Below, in pieces: positions 1-8,668 of a stretch of DNA of 64,000 bases. Source of the DNA: H111-94 sp034436045 (GTDB lineage Bacteria; Chloroflexota; Ktedonobacteria; Ktedonobacterales; Ktedonobacteraceae); NCBI GenBank assembly GCA_034436045.1, contig DAOTVZ010000205.1:13979-77978 (forward strand). Reading direction: 5' to 3'. The notes under the pieces are model-generated. The model saw only the letters and a list, made by a program, of their open reading frames with translations. It did no database searches and had not been told where the DNA came from. A program made the translations under genes and the position numbers. Every line of letters begins with the position of its first letter. The first letter of the stretch is position 1.

Positions 1-1
1 G

Positions 2-94
2 CATAATCATTCGGCGGCCTCCAGCCTCGCCTACACTACCAGTCTCAGGCAGAGCCAGACCGCCAGCCATAGCGTGTTTACGATGATTGGCTAA
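2..94 (+). CDS. C-terminal end of an unknown gene, cut by the window edge
   Basis: A reading frame enters from the left edge and stops with TAA at 92-94. It gives about 30 Ser/Ala/Thr-rich residues ending in SVFTMIG. It is followed by a 12-bp perfect hairpin at 116-148, which fits a transcript end. The frame was preferred to the two others because its residues look more protein-like, but 90 bases are too few for certainty and no family is recognisable. The tail could belong to another small exported peptide like the one that follows. Confidence 0.35.
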   Translation, partial: HNHSAASSLAYTTSLRQSQTASHSVFTMIG

Positions 95-115
95 CGGCAT
101 AAACGAGCCGGAGAA

Positions 116-148
116 GCGTGTGTACGCCTGTTTTCTGCGTACACACGC
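116..148 (+). terminator. Hairpin, probable terminator of the upstream gene
   Basis: Perfect 12-bp arms (GCGTGTGTACGC at 116-127, its complement at 137-148) with a 9-nt loop are followed by a pyrimidine-rich tail (ccctctcttt). It lies between the stop at 94 and the peptide gene at 204, so it probably separates two transcripts. Confidence 0.5.
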
Positions 149-203
149 CCCTCTCTTTCAAAGTGTACAAAGAGACATTAGCAGGAAAGTGAGCTGTGTG
201 AGA

Positions 204-509
204 ATGACACATGACTATGCCGTTCTGAGCCTGCCGGAACTTACCGACAAGGAGCTAGCAGCAGTTCTCGGCGGCAACGTAGCCGGAGCCGCTGCGCTGG
301 GCAGAGCCGTTGGTCTGGGTAATGCCGCCGACCTGAGCAGAAGTGCAGTTTCGGCCTACGGCGGAGCAGGCGTGACCACCTTCGCAGGTGTCAACCTCGC
401 CCCCGTGATTACCCGCTTGACTAACACAGTGGGTGCAGATGTTGGCCTCGACCTGGCCATCGCGGTGCGACCGACCGCCAATACGAATGCGCTAGTGCAG
501 ATTGGTTAA
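204..509 (+). CDS. Double-glycine-leader precursor peptide (bacteriocin/RiPP-like)
   Basis: A 101-residue product. The first 24 residues end in ELTDKELAAVLGG, the classic double-glycine leader pattern cut by C39-peptidase ABC exporters during secretion. The predicted core of about 77 residues starts NVAGAAALG and is rich in Ala, Gly, Val and Thr with no cysteine. ATG 204 was chosen because everything upstream runs through a hairpin; GTG at 198 is an alternative with better spacing from the AGGAAAG at 183-189. A second gene at 46977 has nearly the same leader motif (ELTDEEMAQVVGG). No exporter, modifying enzyme or immunity gene is next to it. The leader is seen; the bacteriocin role is inference. 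It could also be a signalling peptide. Confidence 0.65.
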   Translation: MTHDYAVLSLPELTDKELAAVLGGNVAGAAALGRAVGLGNAADLSRSAVSAYGGAGVTTFAGVNLAPVITRLTNTVGADVGLDLAIAVRPTANTNALVQIG

Positions 510-542
510 AGAAGGATCGTTTCCAGGCGCTATCACAATGGG

Positions 543-582
543 GGACACAACGAGCGACCACTCCTGGCCGTTCGTTGTGTCC
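543..582 (+). terminator. Hairpin after the peptide gene
   Basis: Arms of 14 bp (GGACACAACGAGCG and its complement with one mismatch) surround a 12-nt loop, 33 bases after the peptide stop. There is no clear T-run. It probably ends or stabilises the peptide transcript before the ffh promoter. Confidence 0.45.
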
Positions 583-641
583 TCAACACACGATGAACAA
601 TTTTCTTCTCTCAGCAAAGCATGGCCCGAAAATTGAAGCTG

Positions 642-650
642 TGATATAAT
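642..650 (+). promoter_or_regulatory. Extended -10 promoter for ffh
   Basis: TGATATAAT at 642-650 fits the extended -10 pattern TGnTATAAT, 43 bases before the ffh start. No good -35 box is visible at the usual distance, which is common for extended -10 promoters. Confidence 0.5.
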
Positions 651-692
651 AGGGTCATTATTGGCGACTGGCGGAGAGAGGATTTTGCATGT

Positions 693-2183
693 ATGGCAAT
701 GTTTGAAAGCTTATCGAAACGTCTCGAAGGGATTTTTACTAATTTAAGTGGGCAGGGTAAGTTGACCGAAGAGGATGTCAACGCCGCCCTGCGCGAGGTG
801 CGCCTGGCTTTGATTGAGGCCGATGTGAACCTGCGCGTGGCTCGCCAGTTCGTAGAGCGGGTGAAGCAGAAGGCCATTGGAGCCGATGTCATGGGCAGTC
901 TCTCGCCAGCACAGCAAGTACTTTCTATTGTCAACGAAGAACTCATCGAGGTGCTTGGCGGCACCGATGGCAAAAATAAACTCGATCTCGGCGGCCCTCC
1001 CCCCAATGTCATCATGCTCGTGGGCCTGCAAGGCTCCGGCAAAACCACCATGGCGGCCAAGCTGGCGCGCTTCCTGCTCAAACAGGGCCAGCGTCCCCTG
1101 ATGGTGGCCGCTGACATGTATCGCCCCGCCGCCATCAACCAGCTCAAAACGCTGGGCAAGCAGATTTCCGTGCCGGTCTACTCCGAGCCGATGGGGGCCG
1201 ACCCCGTTGATATCTGTCTCCACTCGCTCACTTACGCACGTGAACAGGCCAGTACCGTCGTAATTCTGGATACAGCGGGTCGCCTGAACATCGACGAGCA
1301 GATGATGGGCGAAGTCAAACGTATTAAGGAGCAGGTTCATCCACGCGAAATTCTGCTTGTGGCCGATGCCATGACCGGTCAAGAAGCGGTGCGCGTAGCC
1401 GATGACTTTAATAAAGCCCTTGGCCTGACCGGCATGATCTTAACTAAGATGGATGGCGACGCCAGAGGTGGCGCAGCGCTCTCCATTCGCTCGGTGACGG
1501 GCGTGCCGATCAAGTTCATGGGCGTTGGCGAAAAGTTAGATGCACTGGAACCCTTCTACCCGGAGCGCCTCGCCTCGCGTATCCTGGGTATGGGCGACGT
1601 TCTCTCGCTGATCGAGCGAGCACAGGAGACGATTGACGAGGAAGAGGCGCTCAAGACGCAGGCCAAACTCAAGCAAGGTAAGTTCGACCTGGAGGATTTC
1701 CTTAGCGCTATGCGCCAGTTGAAACGCATGGGGCCATTGCGCTCTGTGTTAGAGATGCTTCCAGGTGCGAACAAGCTGATGGCAATGCCGGAGATGGAGG
1801 AGGCACTGGAAGGCGATCAACTCAAGTACGTCGAGGCCATTATTCTCTCGATGACACGTGAGGAGCGGCGCAATCCCGATATTATTAACGGGAGCCGTCG
1901 CAAGCGTATCGCCAACGGCAGTGGCACCAGCGTGCAGCTTGTCAACCAACTACTCGAACAGTTTAATGAAATGCGCACCATGATGCGCCAGCTTACCACC
2001 GGCAAGGGTCAATACGCCCAGCTCGCCCGCCAGTATATGGGCAGCGGTGGCATCCCTGGCGTACCCGGTTTGCCGGAGGGCACGCGCGTACCGACAATGC
2101 CTCATCCCCCGCGTGGGAAGAAGACAGGCAAGGCGGCTCGCAAAGAAAAGCGCAAACAGAGAGCGAGAAGCGGAAGGAGATAA
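693..2183 (+). CDS. ffh: Signal recognition particle protein Ffh (SRP54)
   Basis: A 496-residue GTPase that with SRP RNA binds signal peptides of nascent membrane and secreted proteins and hands ribosomes to FtsY. The N-terminal helical bundle (residues 1-90) precedes the G domain: G1 GLQGSGKTT at 111-119, then DTAGRL and TKMDGDARGG. The C-terminal M domain is methionine-rich (RMGPLRSVLEMLPG region, EQFNEMRTMMRQ). The tail is very basic (GKKTGKAARKEKRKQR), useful for RNA contact. GGAGAGAGG at 673-681 supports ATG 693. The length is a little above the usual 440-480 because of the basic tail. The next gene begins 7 bases after the stop and is probably co-transcribed. Confidence 0.97.
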   Translation: MAMFESLSKRLEGIFTNLSGQGKLTEEDVNAALREVRLALIEADVNLRVARQFVERVKQKAIGADVMGSLSPAQQVLSIVNEELIEVLGGTDGKNKLDLGGPPPNVIMLVGLQGSGKTTMAAKLARFLLKQGQRPLMVAADMYRPAAINQLKTLGKQISVPVYSEPMGADPVDICLHSLTYAREQASTVVILDTAGRLNIDEQMMGEVKRIKEQVHPREILLVADAMTGQEAVRVADDFNKALGLTGMILTKMDGDARGGAALSIRSVTGVPIKFMGVGEKLDALEPFYPERLASRILGMGDVLSLIERAQETIDEEEALKTQAKLKQGKFDLEDFLSAMRQLKRMGPLRSVLEMLPGANKLMAMPEMEEALEGDQLKYVEAIILSMTREERRNPDIINGSRRKRIANGSGTSVQLVNQLLEQFNEMRTMMRQLTTGKGQYAQLARQYMGSGGIPGVPGLPEGTRVPTMPHPPRGKKTGKAARKEKRKQRARSGRR

Positions 2184-2190
2184 TCCTCCT

Positions 2191-3903
2191 ATGCTAACAA
2201 CACAGCGGTCTACGTGGAAGATGGGAACAGGACAGTCGCTTGTAACTGTCCTGTTCCTGCTTAGTCTGCTCTTGACACTGAGCGCCTGCGGCAATACTAG
2301 CTTGCAACAACAGGCCAGTCAGGAGAAAGTGCAACTCGATAATTTACTGCACCACGCGCTCGCTATTGGCGTTCCTGTGATGCTGCTACAACCTGTGCAA
2401 CGCCAGGAGCAGCAGCTAGCACAGACCAGAGCGCCTTTCAGCCTCTTTAACACTCAGCCCATCGACGACTATTACCGCAATCTCACCGCGCGCTATCGCC
2501 AGTTGCTGATACAGACGCAAGGCATCATTGACACAGCTATCCAGCAAGATCAGGCCCTGGCCCAGAATGCCCTGCAGGAATTTCATACTGCATTGCAGCA
2601 TCAACAGAGCAATCATCTTCCTGTCCAGCAATTCGCTCAGCAGTTCAGTCAGCAACAGCAGGCCCTCGCGCACGCCACGACGCCGCTGCAATATAACGTG
2701 ATCAGCCAGCAGGCCACCACCACGACACAGGCTCTCGATCTGTTGCAGAACGACGCCGCTCTGCTGGCCACCTTCCATACCACCATTCAGCAGATGCAGC
2801 AGGCCCGCCTGGATGTTACCGCCATGCAAATGCAGTATCAGAACGATCAGCAACTACTGGCACGTGGCAGACTCCCCGCCGATTTCCAGCAATTGCAGAC
2901 GCTCCTCAATGCACAATATCTGCAAGCAGTGGTCACCAGCCGGGCAGCGCTCCCCTTCGTCATGAACGCCAAACTGCAAGAGCTGGTAACGCAGGTGAAT
3001 CGGCTAAAAACCTACGGCATCAGCGCCAACACTGTTAGCACCTATCAGCAACAGGTGCAAACTGCTCAGCAGATGATGACTAGCACCAGGACGCTGAGCG
3101 AATATCAGCAGTTCGCCCATCTGGTCGATCAGGCGCTATCCTCGATGCAAGAACTGCTGGCGCAGGGCGAAGCTGCTTACCTGGTCAACCAGTTCCATCA
3201 AGAAGTAACAAGCTGGGGCCAGGCCCACGAGTACCACGATTCTTATAATAATACCAACTACGTGCTGGACGCAGGCTACATGAGCCAGGGTATCGGCTCC
3301 GACCTGGACGCTGCCTTATCCTATGCACAGACCCCCGCCGATCTCCAGAACGTGGTAGACGAGGCCCAGAACGCGCTCTTCAACCTGCACATGATGGAAC
3401 AGGATTACAGCGATAAGACGCCATACAACCAGGTGCATGCCACAGACCTGCAAATGCTGGCCCACTACAACCTGCAAAATCAGCAGGTTCTGATGATTTC
3501 GCTGGTCGAGCAGGCCATGCGTGTCTATCAGAATGGCAAACTGGTCAACGCCTTCCAGGTTACGAGCGGGCGCAACGAGTTACCCTCGCTCCCCGGCGTC
3601 TGGCCCACACTGGAGCGGCTCTCGCCAACGACTTTTATCTCACCGGACCCGCCCGGCTCACCCTACTGGTATCCCAATACACCGATCAATTATGCTATCC
3701 TCTATCATACCGGCGGCTACTTCGTGCATGACGCCTGGTGGCGTGTCAACTTTGGTCCCGGCACGCAGTTCCCTCACTATGATACCGGCGGCGACGAAAG
3801 CTTTGCAGGTGACGGCAGTCACGGCTGCATCAATATGCAGGAAGATCAGGCGGCCTGGGTCTACAGCCACACCAATTGGAACACGATCATCGTCATTTAT
3901 TAA
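2191..3903 (+). CDS. L,D-transpeptidase (YkuD) lipoprotein
   Basis: A 570-residue membrane-anchored cell-wall enzyme. A signal peptide with lipobox LSAC leads into a long Gln-rich, probably coiled-coil stalk of about 400 residues. The C-terminal YkuD domain carries the catalytic signature SHGC (Cys546), upstream HDAWW and the YGNP-like strand region PYWYPNTPINY. Such enzymes make 3-3 peptidoglycan cross-links or anchor proteins to the wall. ATG 2191 is preceded by AAGGAGA at 2174-2180; longer in-frame forms would run into ffh. It follows ffh by 7 bases. The stop codon is the first base of a 35-bp perfect inverted repeat. Family certain; the function of the Gln-rich stalk as a spacer is inference. 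Confidence 0.88.
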   Translation: MLTTQRSTWKMGTGQSLVTVLFLLSLLLTLSACGNTSLQQQASQEKVQLDNLLHHALAIGVPVMLLQPVQRQEQQLAQTRAPFSLFNTQPIDDYYRNLTARYRQLLIQTQGIIDTAIQQDQALAQNALQEFHTALQHQQSNHLPVQQFAQQFSQQQQALAHATTPLQYNVISQQATTTTQALDLLQNDAALLATFHTTIQQMQQARLDVTAMQMQYQNDQQLLARGRLPADFQQLQTLLNAQYLQAVVTSRAALPFVMNAKLQELVTQVNRLKTYGISANTVSTYQQQVQTAQQMMTSTRTLSEYQQFAHLVDQALSSMQELLAQGEAAYLVNQFHQEVTSWGQAHEYHDSYNNTNYVLDAGYMSQGIGSDLDAALSYAQTPADLQNVVDEAQNALFNLHMMEQDYSDKTPYNQVHATDLQMLAHYNLQNQQVLMISLVEQAMRVYQNGKLVNAFQVTSGRNELPSLPGVWPTLERLSPTTFISPDPPGSPYWYPNTPINYAILYHTGGYFVHDAWWRVNFGPGTQFPHYDTGGDESFAGDGSHGCINMQEDQAAWVYSHTNWNTIIVIY

Positions 3904-3980
3904 GATTTTTACCAAAGTATACCATATCGTTTATTCTATACATGCAGAATAAACGATATGGTATACTTTGGTAAAAATCT
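3903..3980. terminator. 35-bp perfect inverted repeat at the end of the L,D-transpeptidase gene
   Basis: Arms 3903-3937 and 3946-3980 are exact reverse complements, AT-rich, with an 8-nt loop (atacatgc). The right arm ends in aaaaatct and the left starts at the stop codon. It can act as a terminator in either direction. It is far longer than a normal intrinsic terminator stem and belongs to a set with those at 35120, 45952 and 60771. Confidence 0.6.
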
Positions 3981-4005
3981 CATATAACGCTCATTATACC
4001 CGCCC

Positions 4006-4034
4006 TTGACGAGCTTTATCAGTTGCGTTATCTT
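4006..4034 (+). promoter_or_regulatory. Sigma-70-type promoter for the gene at 4088
   Basis: TTGACG (4006-4011), a 17-base spacer and TATCTT (4029-4034), about 50 bases before the ATG at 4088. Confidence 0.45.
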
Positions 4035-4087
4035 CATATAAGGGTTGTTTTCACGACGTTGCTGCTTGCGCGACAAGGATGACGCCT

Positions 4088-4846
4088 ATGGCCTGGCACA
4101 TGACAACGCTCGGCTTCCTGGTTTCCACCGAACAGGATTTCCGGCACTACGTTTATCAGACAACCGAATTTGGTGAGAAGATCGAGAGTCGCAACGGTTC
4201 CTACACCTGCTGGACGCCCGGCGCAGGTATCGAACTATGGGCGCAGACCAACCTGCACCGCCGCCTTCTGGGCATGAATCCGCATTTTCGGGGCCAGAGC
4301 AGCGTGCGAGTGCAGATCACGGGCCGCATTCCACGCTACGAATCCAGCATTCTCGACGGCGCTTTTTACGGCTGGGCCTGTCCTTCCCCCATCGGCAGCA
4401 ACGACCAGCTCCATGTTCCATTCATCTTCGACGTACCCGACTACGATGTCTATGACTGGGTACACATCCCCTGTACCACGCGCGTCCAGCTTGCTGCCTT
4501 CGCCATTCAGGCGCGCTGCTTCTCCGACGAGGAGCGCTACTATACCGCCTTCATCAACGAGGAACATGGCCAATCCCTGCTGACCTTCACGCCGCGCAAG
4601 ATGTTCACGCCCAATGGCCGCGTGCGACCGGCGCGCGCCGAGGCCACCATCTCGGCGCGCGTGCTGAGCGCCGAGATGCTCACCAATCCGGTTACCTGGC
4701 AAAAATTCTATTGCGCCAGACTTCTCACCCTGCTCGGCGAGCTGGACATGGTGGCCGATCCCCAGATGGTGCTGGGTCGCCTGGCTGCCGGTGCCATCAT
4801 TCAAGGCGACTTCTGGCTCTCCGGCAGATTGTTGGATAGATACTAA
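4088..4846 (+). CDS. Conserved hypothetical protein, unknown function
   Basis: A 252-residue cytosolic-looking protein with no signal peptide or membrane segment. The first 60 residues (MTTLGFLVST, then GSYTCWTPGAGIELWAQ) resemble the beta-alpha-beta-beta-beta layout of glyoxalase/VOC domains, but I see no clear metal ligands and do not assign that function. The rest is mixed, with many aromatic residues. ATG 4088 is preferred over 4079 because AAGG at 4074-4077 sits at normal distance from 4088 and directly abuts 4079. It stands alone between two hairpin-bounded units, with its own promoter. Confidence 0.7.
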   Translation: MAWHMTTLGFLVSTEQDFRHYVYQTTEFGEKIESRNGSYTCWTPGAGIELWAQTNLHRRLLGMNPHFRGQSSVRVQITGRIPRYESSILDGAFYGWACPSPIGSNDQLHVPFIFDVPDYDVYDWVHIPCTTRVQLAAFAIQARCFSDEERYYTAFINEEHGQSLLTFTPRKMFTPNGRVRPARAEATISARVLSAEMLTNPVTWQKFYCARLLTLLGELDMVADPQMVLGRLAAGAIIQGDFWLSGRLLDRY

Positions 4847-4914
4847 TTATCTCTACCCGACAGACAACGTGGATAGCGAGCAGGGTAAGCACAGTCTAGC
4901 TGTAACCATCTTCC

Positions 4915-5877
4915 CTACGGGTGGGAAGGGAGCGTGAGAGCCAGCCGCGCCTCTTCTTCCGTCTGGGCTGCAAAAATCGCCTTTACGATCTGCTCTAACT
5001 GATCAGGGTCTTCAATGGAGCGTCCCACCTGCTCCGCCTGCTCCTTCAGGGCGGGAAACAACCGCCTGACGGCCAGCATCAGCGAGGCCCGCCACGTCTC
5101 TCGCTCCCCTTCCTCCAATCCCTTCTCCAATCCCTTCTCCAATCCCTTCTCCAATCCTTTCTCCAATCCCTCCTTCAATCCTTTCTCCAATCCCTCCTTC
5201 TCTGCTTTCGCTTCAGCTTCATGATACATTTCCCAATAGGCCCAGGACTCTTCGAGGATATCTTTGAGCATACTAAATCTCCTTCTCAGCCATGCCCGCT
5301 CGCTCTCTTGTTTGAAGACCAGCGCCGCAATAGCGTAAGCGACCGAATATAAATCTTCTTTGTGGGCTGCCTTTAAGCTCGCCAGCATGTCCTCCACCGT
5401 CTCGTGCGTGGCTCCATCTCTGGTCAGGGGCAACAGGGGCAATAAACCTTCTAACCCCGGCTGCTTGAGCCTCTCCGCAGGCACCTCCCACAGTTTCACG
5501 TTCCGGTAAAAAAAGGCATGGACGACGGTGCCATCCGGCAAAGATACGATATGTGGTGGCTCTACGATTCCTTCATCTGGTAACAAGTATAGAGCAAACG
5601 AGGCCACTTTACAATTGTAGGCTTGCATGGCATAGACATTATACTCCCACATGCGTTGGCCCATGTCGGGGTCATGTTTGCGTTGAAATTCCAGATGCAG
5701 AATAAGCTCGTACTCAAACCACAGGATTTTCAGCAAGATATCCGCGAAAAGGGTACGCTGACTCTTCAGTTCTTTATCCAGTAAGGCAACGAATTGTGCC
5801 TCCTTAAAGAAGAGCGAGACAAATGCCTGCGGATTGGCTCCTACCAGCGTCTTTGTCAAATCATCCCATTGACCCAT
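4915..5877 (-). CDS. Rpn family PD-(D/E)XK nuclease-like protein with GLEK repeats
   Basis: A 320-residue protein. The N-terminal half has the Rpn/YhgA-type nuclease core with LHLEFQ (the ExQ catalytic strand) followed by DMGQRMWEYNV. Members promote recombination in enterobacteria and often behave as mobile or fast-evolving genes. The C-terminal part has six tandem GLEKGLxE tetrapeptide units, seen in DNA as repeated 12-base units around 5110-5205, then a helical tail. It starts 2 bases after the phosphatase gene and so may ride on the exopolysaccharide operon. The repeat tract could change copy number by slippage. Family assignment is good; activity is not shown. Confidence 0.75.
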   Translation of the reverse strand: MGQWDDLTKTLVGANPQAFVSLFFKEAQFVALLDKELKSQRTLFADILLKILWFEYELILHLEFQRKHDPDMGQRMWEYNVYAMQAYNCKVASFALYLLPDEGIVEPPHIVSLPDGTVVHAFFYRNVKLWEVPAERLKQPGLEGLLPLLPLTRDGATHETVEDMLASLKAAHKEDLYSVAYAIAALVFKQESERAWLRRRFSMLKDILEESWAYWEMYHEAEAKAEKEGLEKGLKEGLEKGLEKGLEKGLEKGLEEGERETWRASLMLAVRRLFPALKEQAEQVGRSIEDPDQLEQIVKAIFAAQTEEEARLALTLPSHP

Positions 5878-5879
5878 AC

Positions 5880-7403
5880 TTAGACCTCTCTTCTACGCAA
5901 CAATTTCAGTTTGTCAGCAACAATGTTCCGTTCTGCTGCCATACCCGCTGACGTGGAGTTGGGGACAAACATCTCGTCAATGATCCGTCCATCAAGCTCA
6001 GAAGGTATTGGAAGCTGCATAGCATGCAAAATAGTTGGCACGAGATCATAAATTTCTGCGGCTTGCCCCTGGATACCGGCGCGAATGCCTGCCCCCCAGG
6101 CATAGAGAACACCATCTTTATGGTGTGTGCCATACAAATGATGCTCGCGCAACCAGCACTGTGGTTGGCCCAGTGACGGCGTAAAGGTATAGCCCTCGGT
6201 GGGCAAGAGCAGCAGATGCTCCTCCTGTGGCGCGAACGGCCCATATCCAAAAATCTCTGTGCCGTATATAGCGGCGATTACCGGCTCTCCGCGCACGGGA
6301 TCGACCAGCGCCGTCAGTTCGCCGCGTAGATCGGCGATGCGTTGTGTGGAACTCGTATCCGTGATACAGAGATCGGCAAAGGCCGCCGAGGAACATGACC
6401 AGGAGGCCACGCTCACACCCGCTGCCACTTGTTCCTGGCGCGTCAAATAAGGTTTGACGCGCGTTAGCGCCTGGCCCTGGCGATGCGAGAGACGCAGTTT
6501 GAGCGCACGACCATAATCGAGCAGGCCGAGGCTATTGAGTGCGTGTTTACCCATTGCCGTTAGCACATTGCGGTAATAAGAGGCCCTCTGGCTGTGTCGG
6601 AACCAGCCGCGCCGCCAGAGGTATTCGTTGATGGCGAAGCGCGTATGCGCACCCTGAAAGCCGTGATCGGAGACAACAAAGAGCATGCCATTATCGCCAA
6701 GATATGACCACGCCATGCCGAGCGCCTCGTCCAGCAGTTGGTAATAGCGCAACACATCCGGTCGCTGAGCCTGTACAGCCTCCCAACACAGGTGTTGCAG
6801 GTAGTCAGCGGCGCAAAAGGTGATGAATGTGAAGTCCCAGGGCTTCTCCGTGAGCAGATACTGTATGGCCTTGATACGCTGCTCCAGCACCTGCACTGCC
6901 GCCTGCGCCGGAGTGAGCCGTCCCTGCACGACTGCCGTCACATCGACATCGACGCGATAATCGGGCACATGTGTAAGCAACTCTGCACGCAGCGCGGCGG
7001 GATAGGTGAAATTGCCACGCTCGCTTGCCCCTTGAATACCACTGAGCAGCACGCCACGCACAGCTTCGGGAGGGTAGGTCAGCGGCACATTGACAACGAT
7101 GACTGCTTTGCCGTACTCGCTCAGCATGTTCCAGATGGCAGAACCGCCCCGTCGGCGCGTCACCAGTCGTCCCTCACCCTGCTCATCATACAGCCAGAAA
7201 TCATACACACCATGTTTTGCCGGTTTCAGCCCCGTCACCAGCGACATCCAGGCCGGTGGAGTGAGCGGCGGATACTTCGATTCCAGAATAGCGGAAAAGC
7301 CTTCGCGTTGTAATGCTTGAAAGTGCGGTAGATAGCCCGCCTGCATCATAGGTTGCAGCACGCGAAAGGCCAGACCATCCACACCAAAGACCAGTACACG
7401 CAT
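5880..7403 (-). CDS. Alkaline phosphatase superfamily (type I phosphodiesterase/pyrophosphatase-like) protein
   Basis: 507 residues. The N-terminus VLVFGVDGLAFRVL carries the first metal-binding Asp, and TPPAWMSLVTG holds the nucleophile Thr/Ser region of the nucleotide pyrophosphatase/phosphodiesterase group. VVSDHGFQG (two metal ligands) lies near residue 270, and a late His is present (LYGTHHKDG). This layout occurs in metal-dependent phosphodiesterases, phosphomutases and phospho-sugar transferases. No signal peptide is seen. The RBS (AAGGAGGAG) lies inside the end of the preceding acetyltransferase gene, indicating translational coupling. Placed near the end of the polysaccharide operon, it may remove or transfer phosphate groups on the polymer or its lipid carrier (inference). 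Confidence 0.75.
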   Translation of the reverse strand: MRVLVFGVDGLAFRVLQPMMQAGYLPHFQALQREGFSAILESKYPPLTPPAWMSLVTGLKPAKHGVYDFWLYDEQGEGRLVTRRRGGSAIWNMLSEYGKAVIVVNVPLTYPPEAVRGVLLSGIQGASERGNFTYPAALRAELLTHVPDYRVDVDVTAVVQGRLTPAQAAVQVLEQRIKAIQYLLTEKPWDFTFITFCAADYLQHLCWEAVQAQRPDVLRYYQLLDEALGMAWSYLGDNGMLFVVSDHGFQGAHTRFAINEYLWRRGWFRHSQRASYYRNVLTAMGKHALNSLGLLDYGRALKLRLSHRQGQALTRVKPYLTRQEQVAAGVSVASWSCSSAAFADLCITDTSSTQRIADLRGELTALVDPVRGEPVIAAIYGTEIFGYGPFAPQEEHLLLLPTEGYTFTPSLGQPQCWLREHHLYGTHHKDGVLYAWGAGIRAGIQGQAAEIYDLVPTILHAMQLPIPSELDGRIIDEMFVPNSTSAGMAAERNIVADKLKLLRRREV

Positions 7404-7404
7404 C

Positions 7405-8628
7405 TTACTCCTCCTTTGCCAGTTCGAGCTGTTGCCAACGCAAACGTCCTTTGAGCGCGGACATCCTGCTCTGTATCGCCGAGCACAGGTTTAGCAAGCG
7501 CATTCCCCAGCGAACACAGTGGTTCCAGAACAGGTTGTGCGTCACTAGCACATAATGTTTGTAATACTCCTCATTGGCCCATTGACGTTTGGCCTGACTG
7601 CCCGCGCCTGCCGTCAGGTCTACCCAGGTAATACCCTGCGACATCGCGTATTGCAGACTAGCCTTCGTGGTCAGCATCATCACGCTGTAGCGACCCCAGG
7701 CCGGATCAAAGCCGGAAAAGTACAGCGACATACCATCTCCCTCGAAGAGCAGAAGTTGCATGGCTACCACCTGCCCATCCACGATCATACGCGCCAGGGC
7801 CACTCGCCGCTGCCAACTCAGCATCGTAGCAATGAGCAGCATAAAGGCGCGACTGGTCGCGCTGGCGAAATAATCGCTATGGCGTTTCATGTTCATTGCG
7901 TGTGCGCGCTGGCGATGCAGCAGAAACAGTTGTGGCAACGCAGCCAGGATGGCTTCAGGTGAGGTCAGAATCTCTACGTGTGCCATGCGCCCTTCGCGCA
8001 GCAGACGATTGCGATAGCGAGGTAGATTGCTACGCAGATTTTTACTGAGCGCGCGTTGATAGGTCGTCCAGTCGGATGGAAGACGAATGGCAAGCCAGCC
8101 CATGACGGCACGGGTTATCAGATGCCAGCCCTGTTCATGCACATACGCTCTGATTGTCGCGCTAAGGTCGGCAGGCGTGTGGGCCAGCGCTAACACATCC
8201 CACTGTCCCCGTTGCTCCGCAAGATATGCCAGACCATGACACATACCGACTTGCTCGTAGCCCGGCACGAATAACGGCCCAAGTGTGTCTGTCAGCGCAC
8301 CGTGTCCCTGGCCGAGCCAGCGTAGCACACGCAAACGCAACGGGCCACAGCGATAATGCTGACAATACATCGGCAGCACGCCAACCAGCGTGCCCTCCTG
8401 CTCGTAGAGCAGCAAGACCCAGAGTTGTGCGCCGCCCTTATTGTTATCAGCATCGACAAAAATGTGCCACCACGTCGTCAGCCAGTCGAGGCGCTGAAAA
8501 CAGGTGGCGCGTGGAAGACGGGCGAGCAGCATATCCCACTCACTGTTCAGCGCCACCAGTTCGGCGCTCTGCGCAACCCGTTTGAGGGAAAGGGTTGAGG
8601 CCGCCATGTCTGTTATCAAGTACTGCAT
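7405..8628 (-). CDS. BioF2-like GNAT acyltransferase in the exopolysaccharide operon
   Basis: 407 residues. It resembles the GNAT-fold acyltransferases found in polysaccharide clusters (CelD/BioF2-like, related to FemAB): an N-terminal region around FQRLDWLTTWWHIF and VLLLYEQEGTLVGVLPMY, a central SKNLRSNLPRYRNRLLREG, and a C-terminal SLYFSGFDPAWGRYSVMML. It would add acyl groups to the sugar polymer or a precursor from the cytoplasmic side (inference from context). The start is ATG 8628 with AAAAGG just upstream. It ends 1 base before the phosphatase gene. Family confidence is moderate to good; the substrate is unknown. Confidence 0.75.
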   Translation of the reverse strand: MQYLITDMAASTLSLKRVAQSAELVALNSEWDMLLARLPRATCFQRLDWLTTWWHIFVDADNNKGGAQLWVLLLYEQEGTLVGVLPMYCQHYRCGPLRLRVLRWLGQGHGALTDTLGPLFVPGYEQVGMCHGLAYLAEQRGQWDVLALAHTPADLSATIRAYVHEQGWHLITRAVMGWLAIRLPSDWTTYQRALSKNLRSNLPRYRNRLLREGRMAHVEILTSPEAILAALPQLFLLHRQRAHAMNMKRHSDYFASATSRAFMLLIATMLSWQRRVALARMIVDGQVVAMQLLLFEGDGMSLYFSGFDPAWGRYSVMMLTTKASLQYAMSQGITWVDLTAGAGSQAKRQWANEEYYKHYVLVTHNLFWNHCVRWGMRLLNLCSAIQSRMSALKGRLRWQQLELAKEE

Positions 8629-8668
8629 ACCTTTTCCTCTTCTTAAATTTTGTTACATAATCGTGTCC

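Noticed and set aside
744..1382. Long minus-strand ORFs inside ffh
   Set aside because: Antisense shadows of a strongly coding GC-rich gene; no RBS and no recognisable domain.
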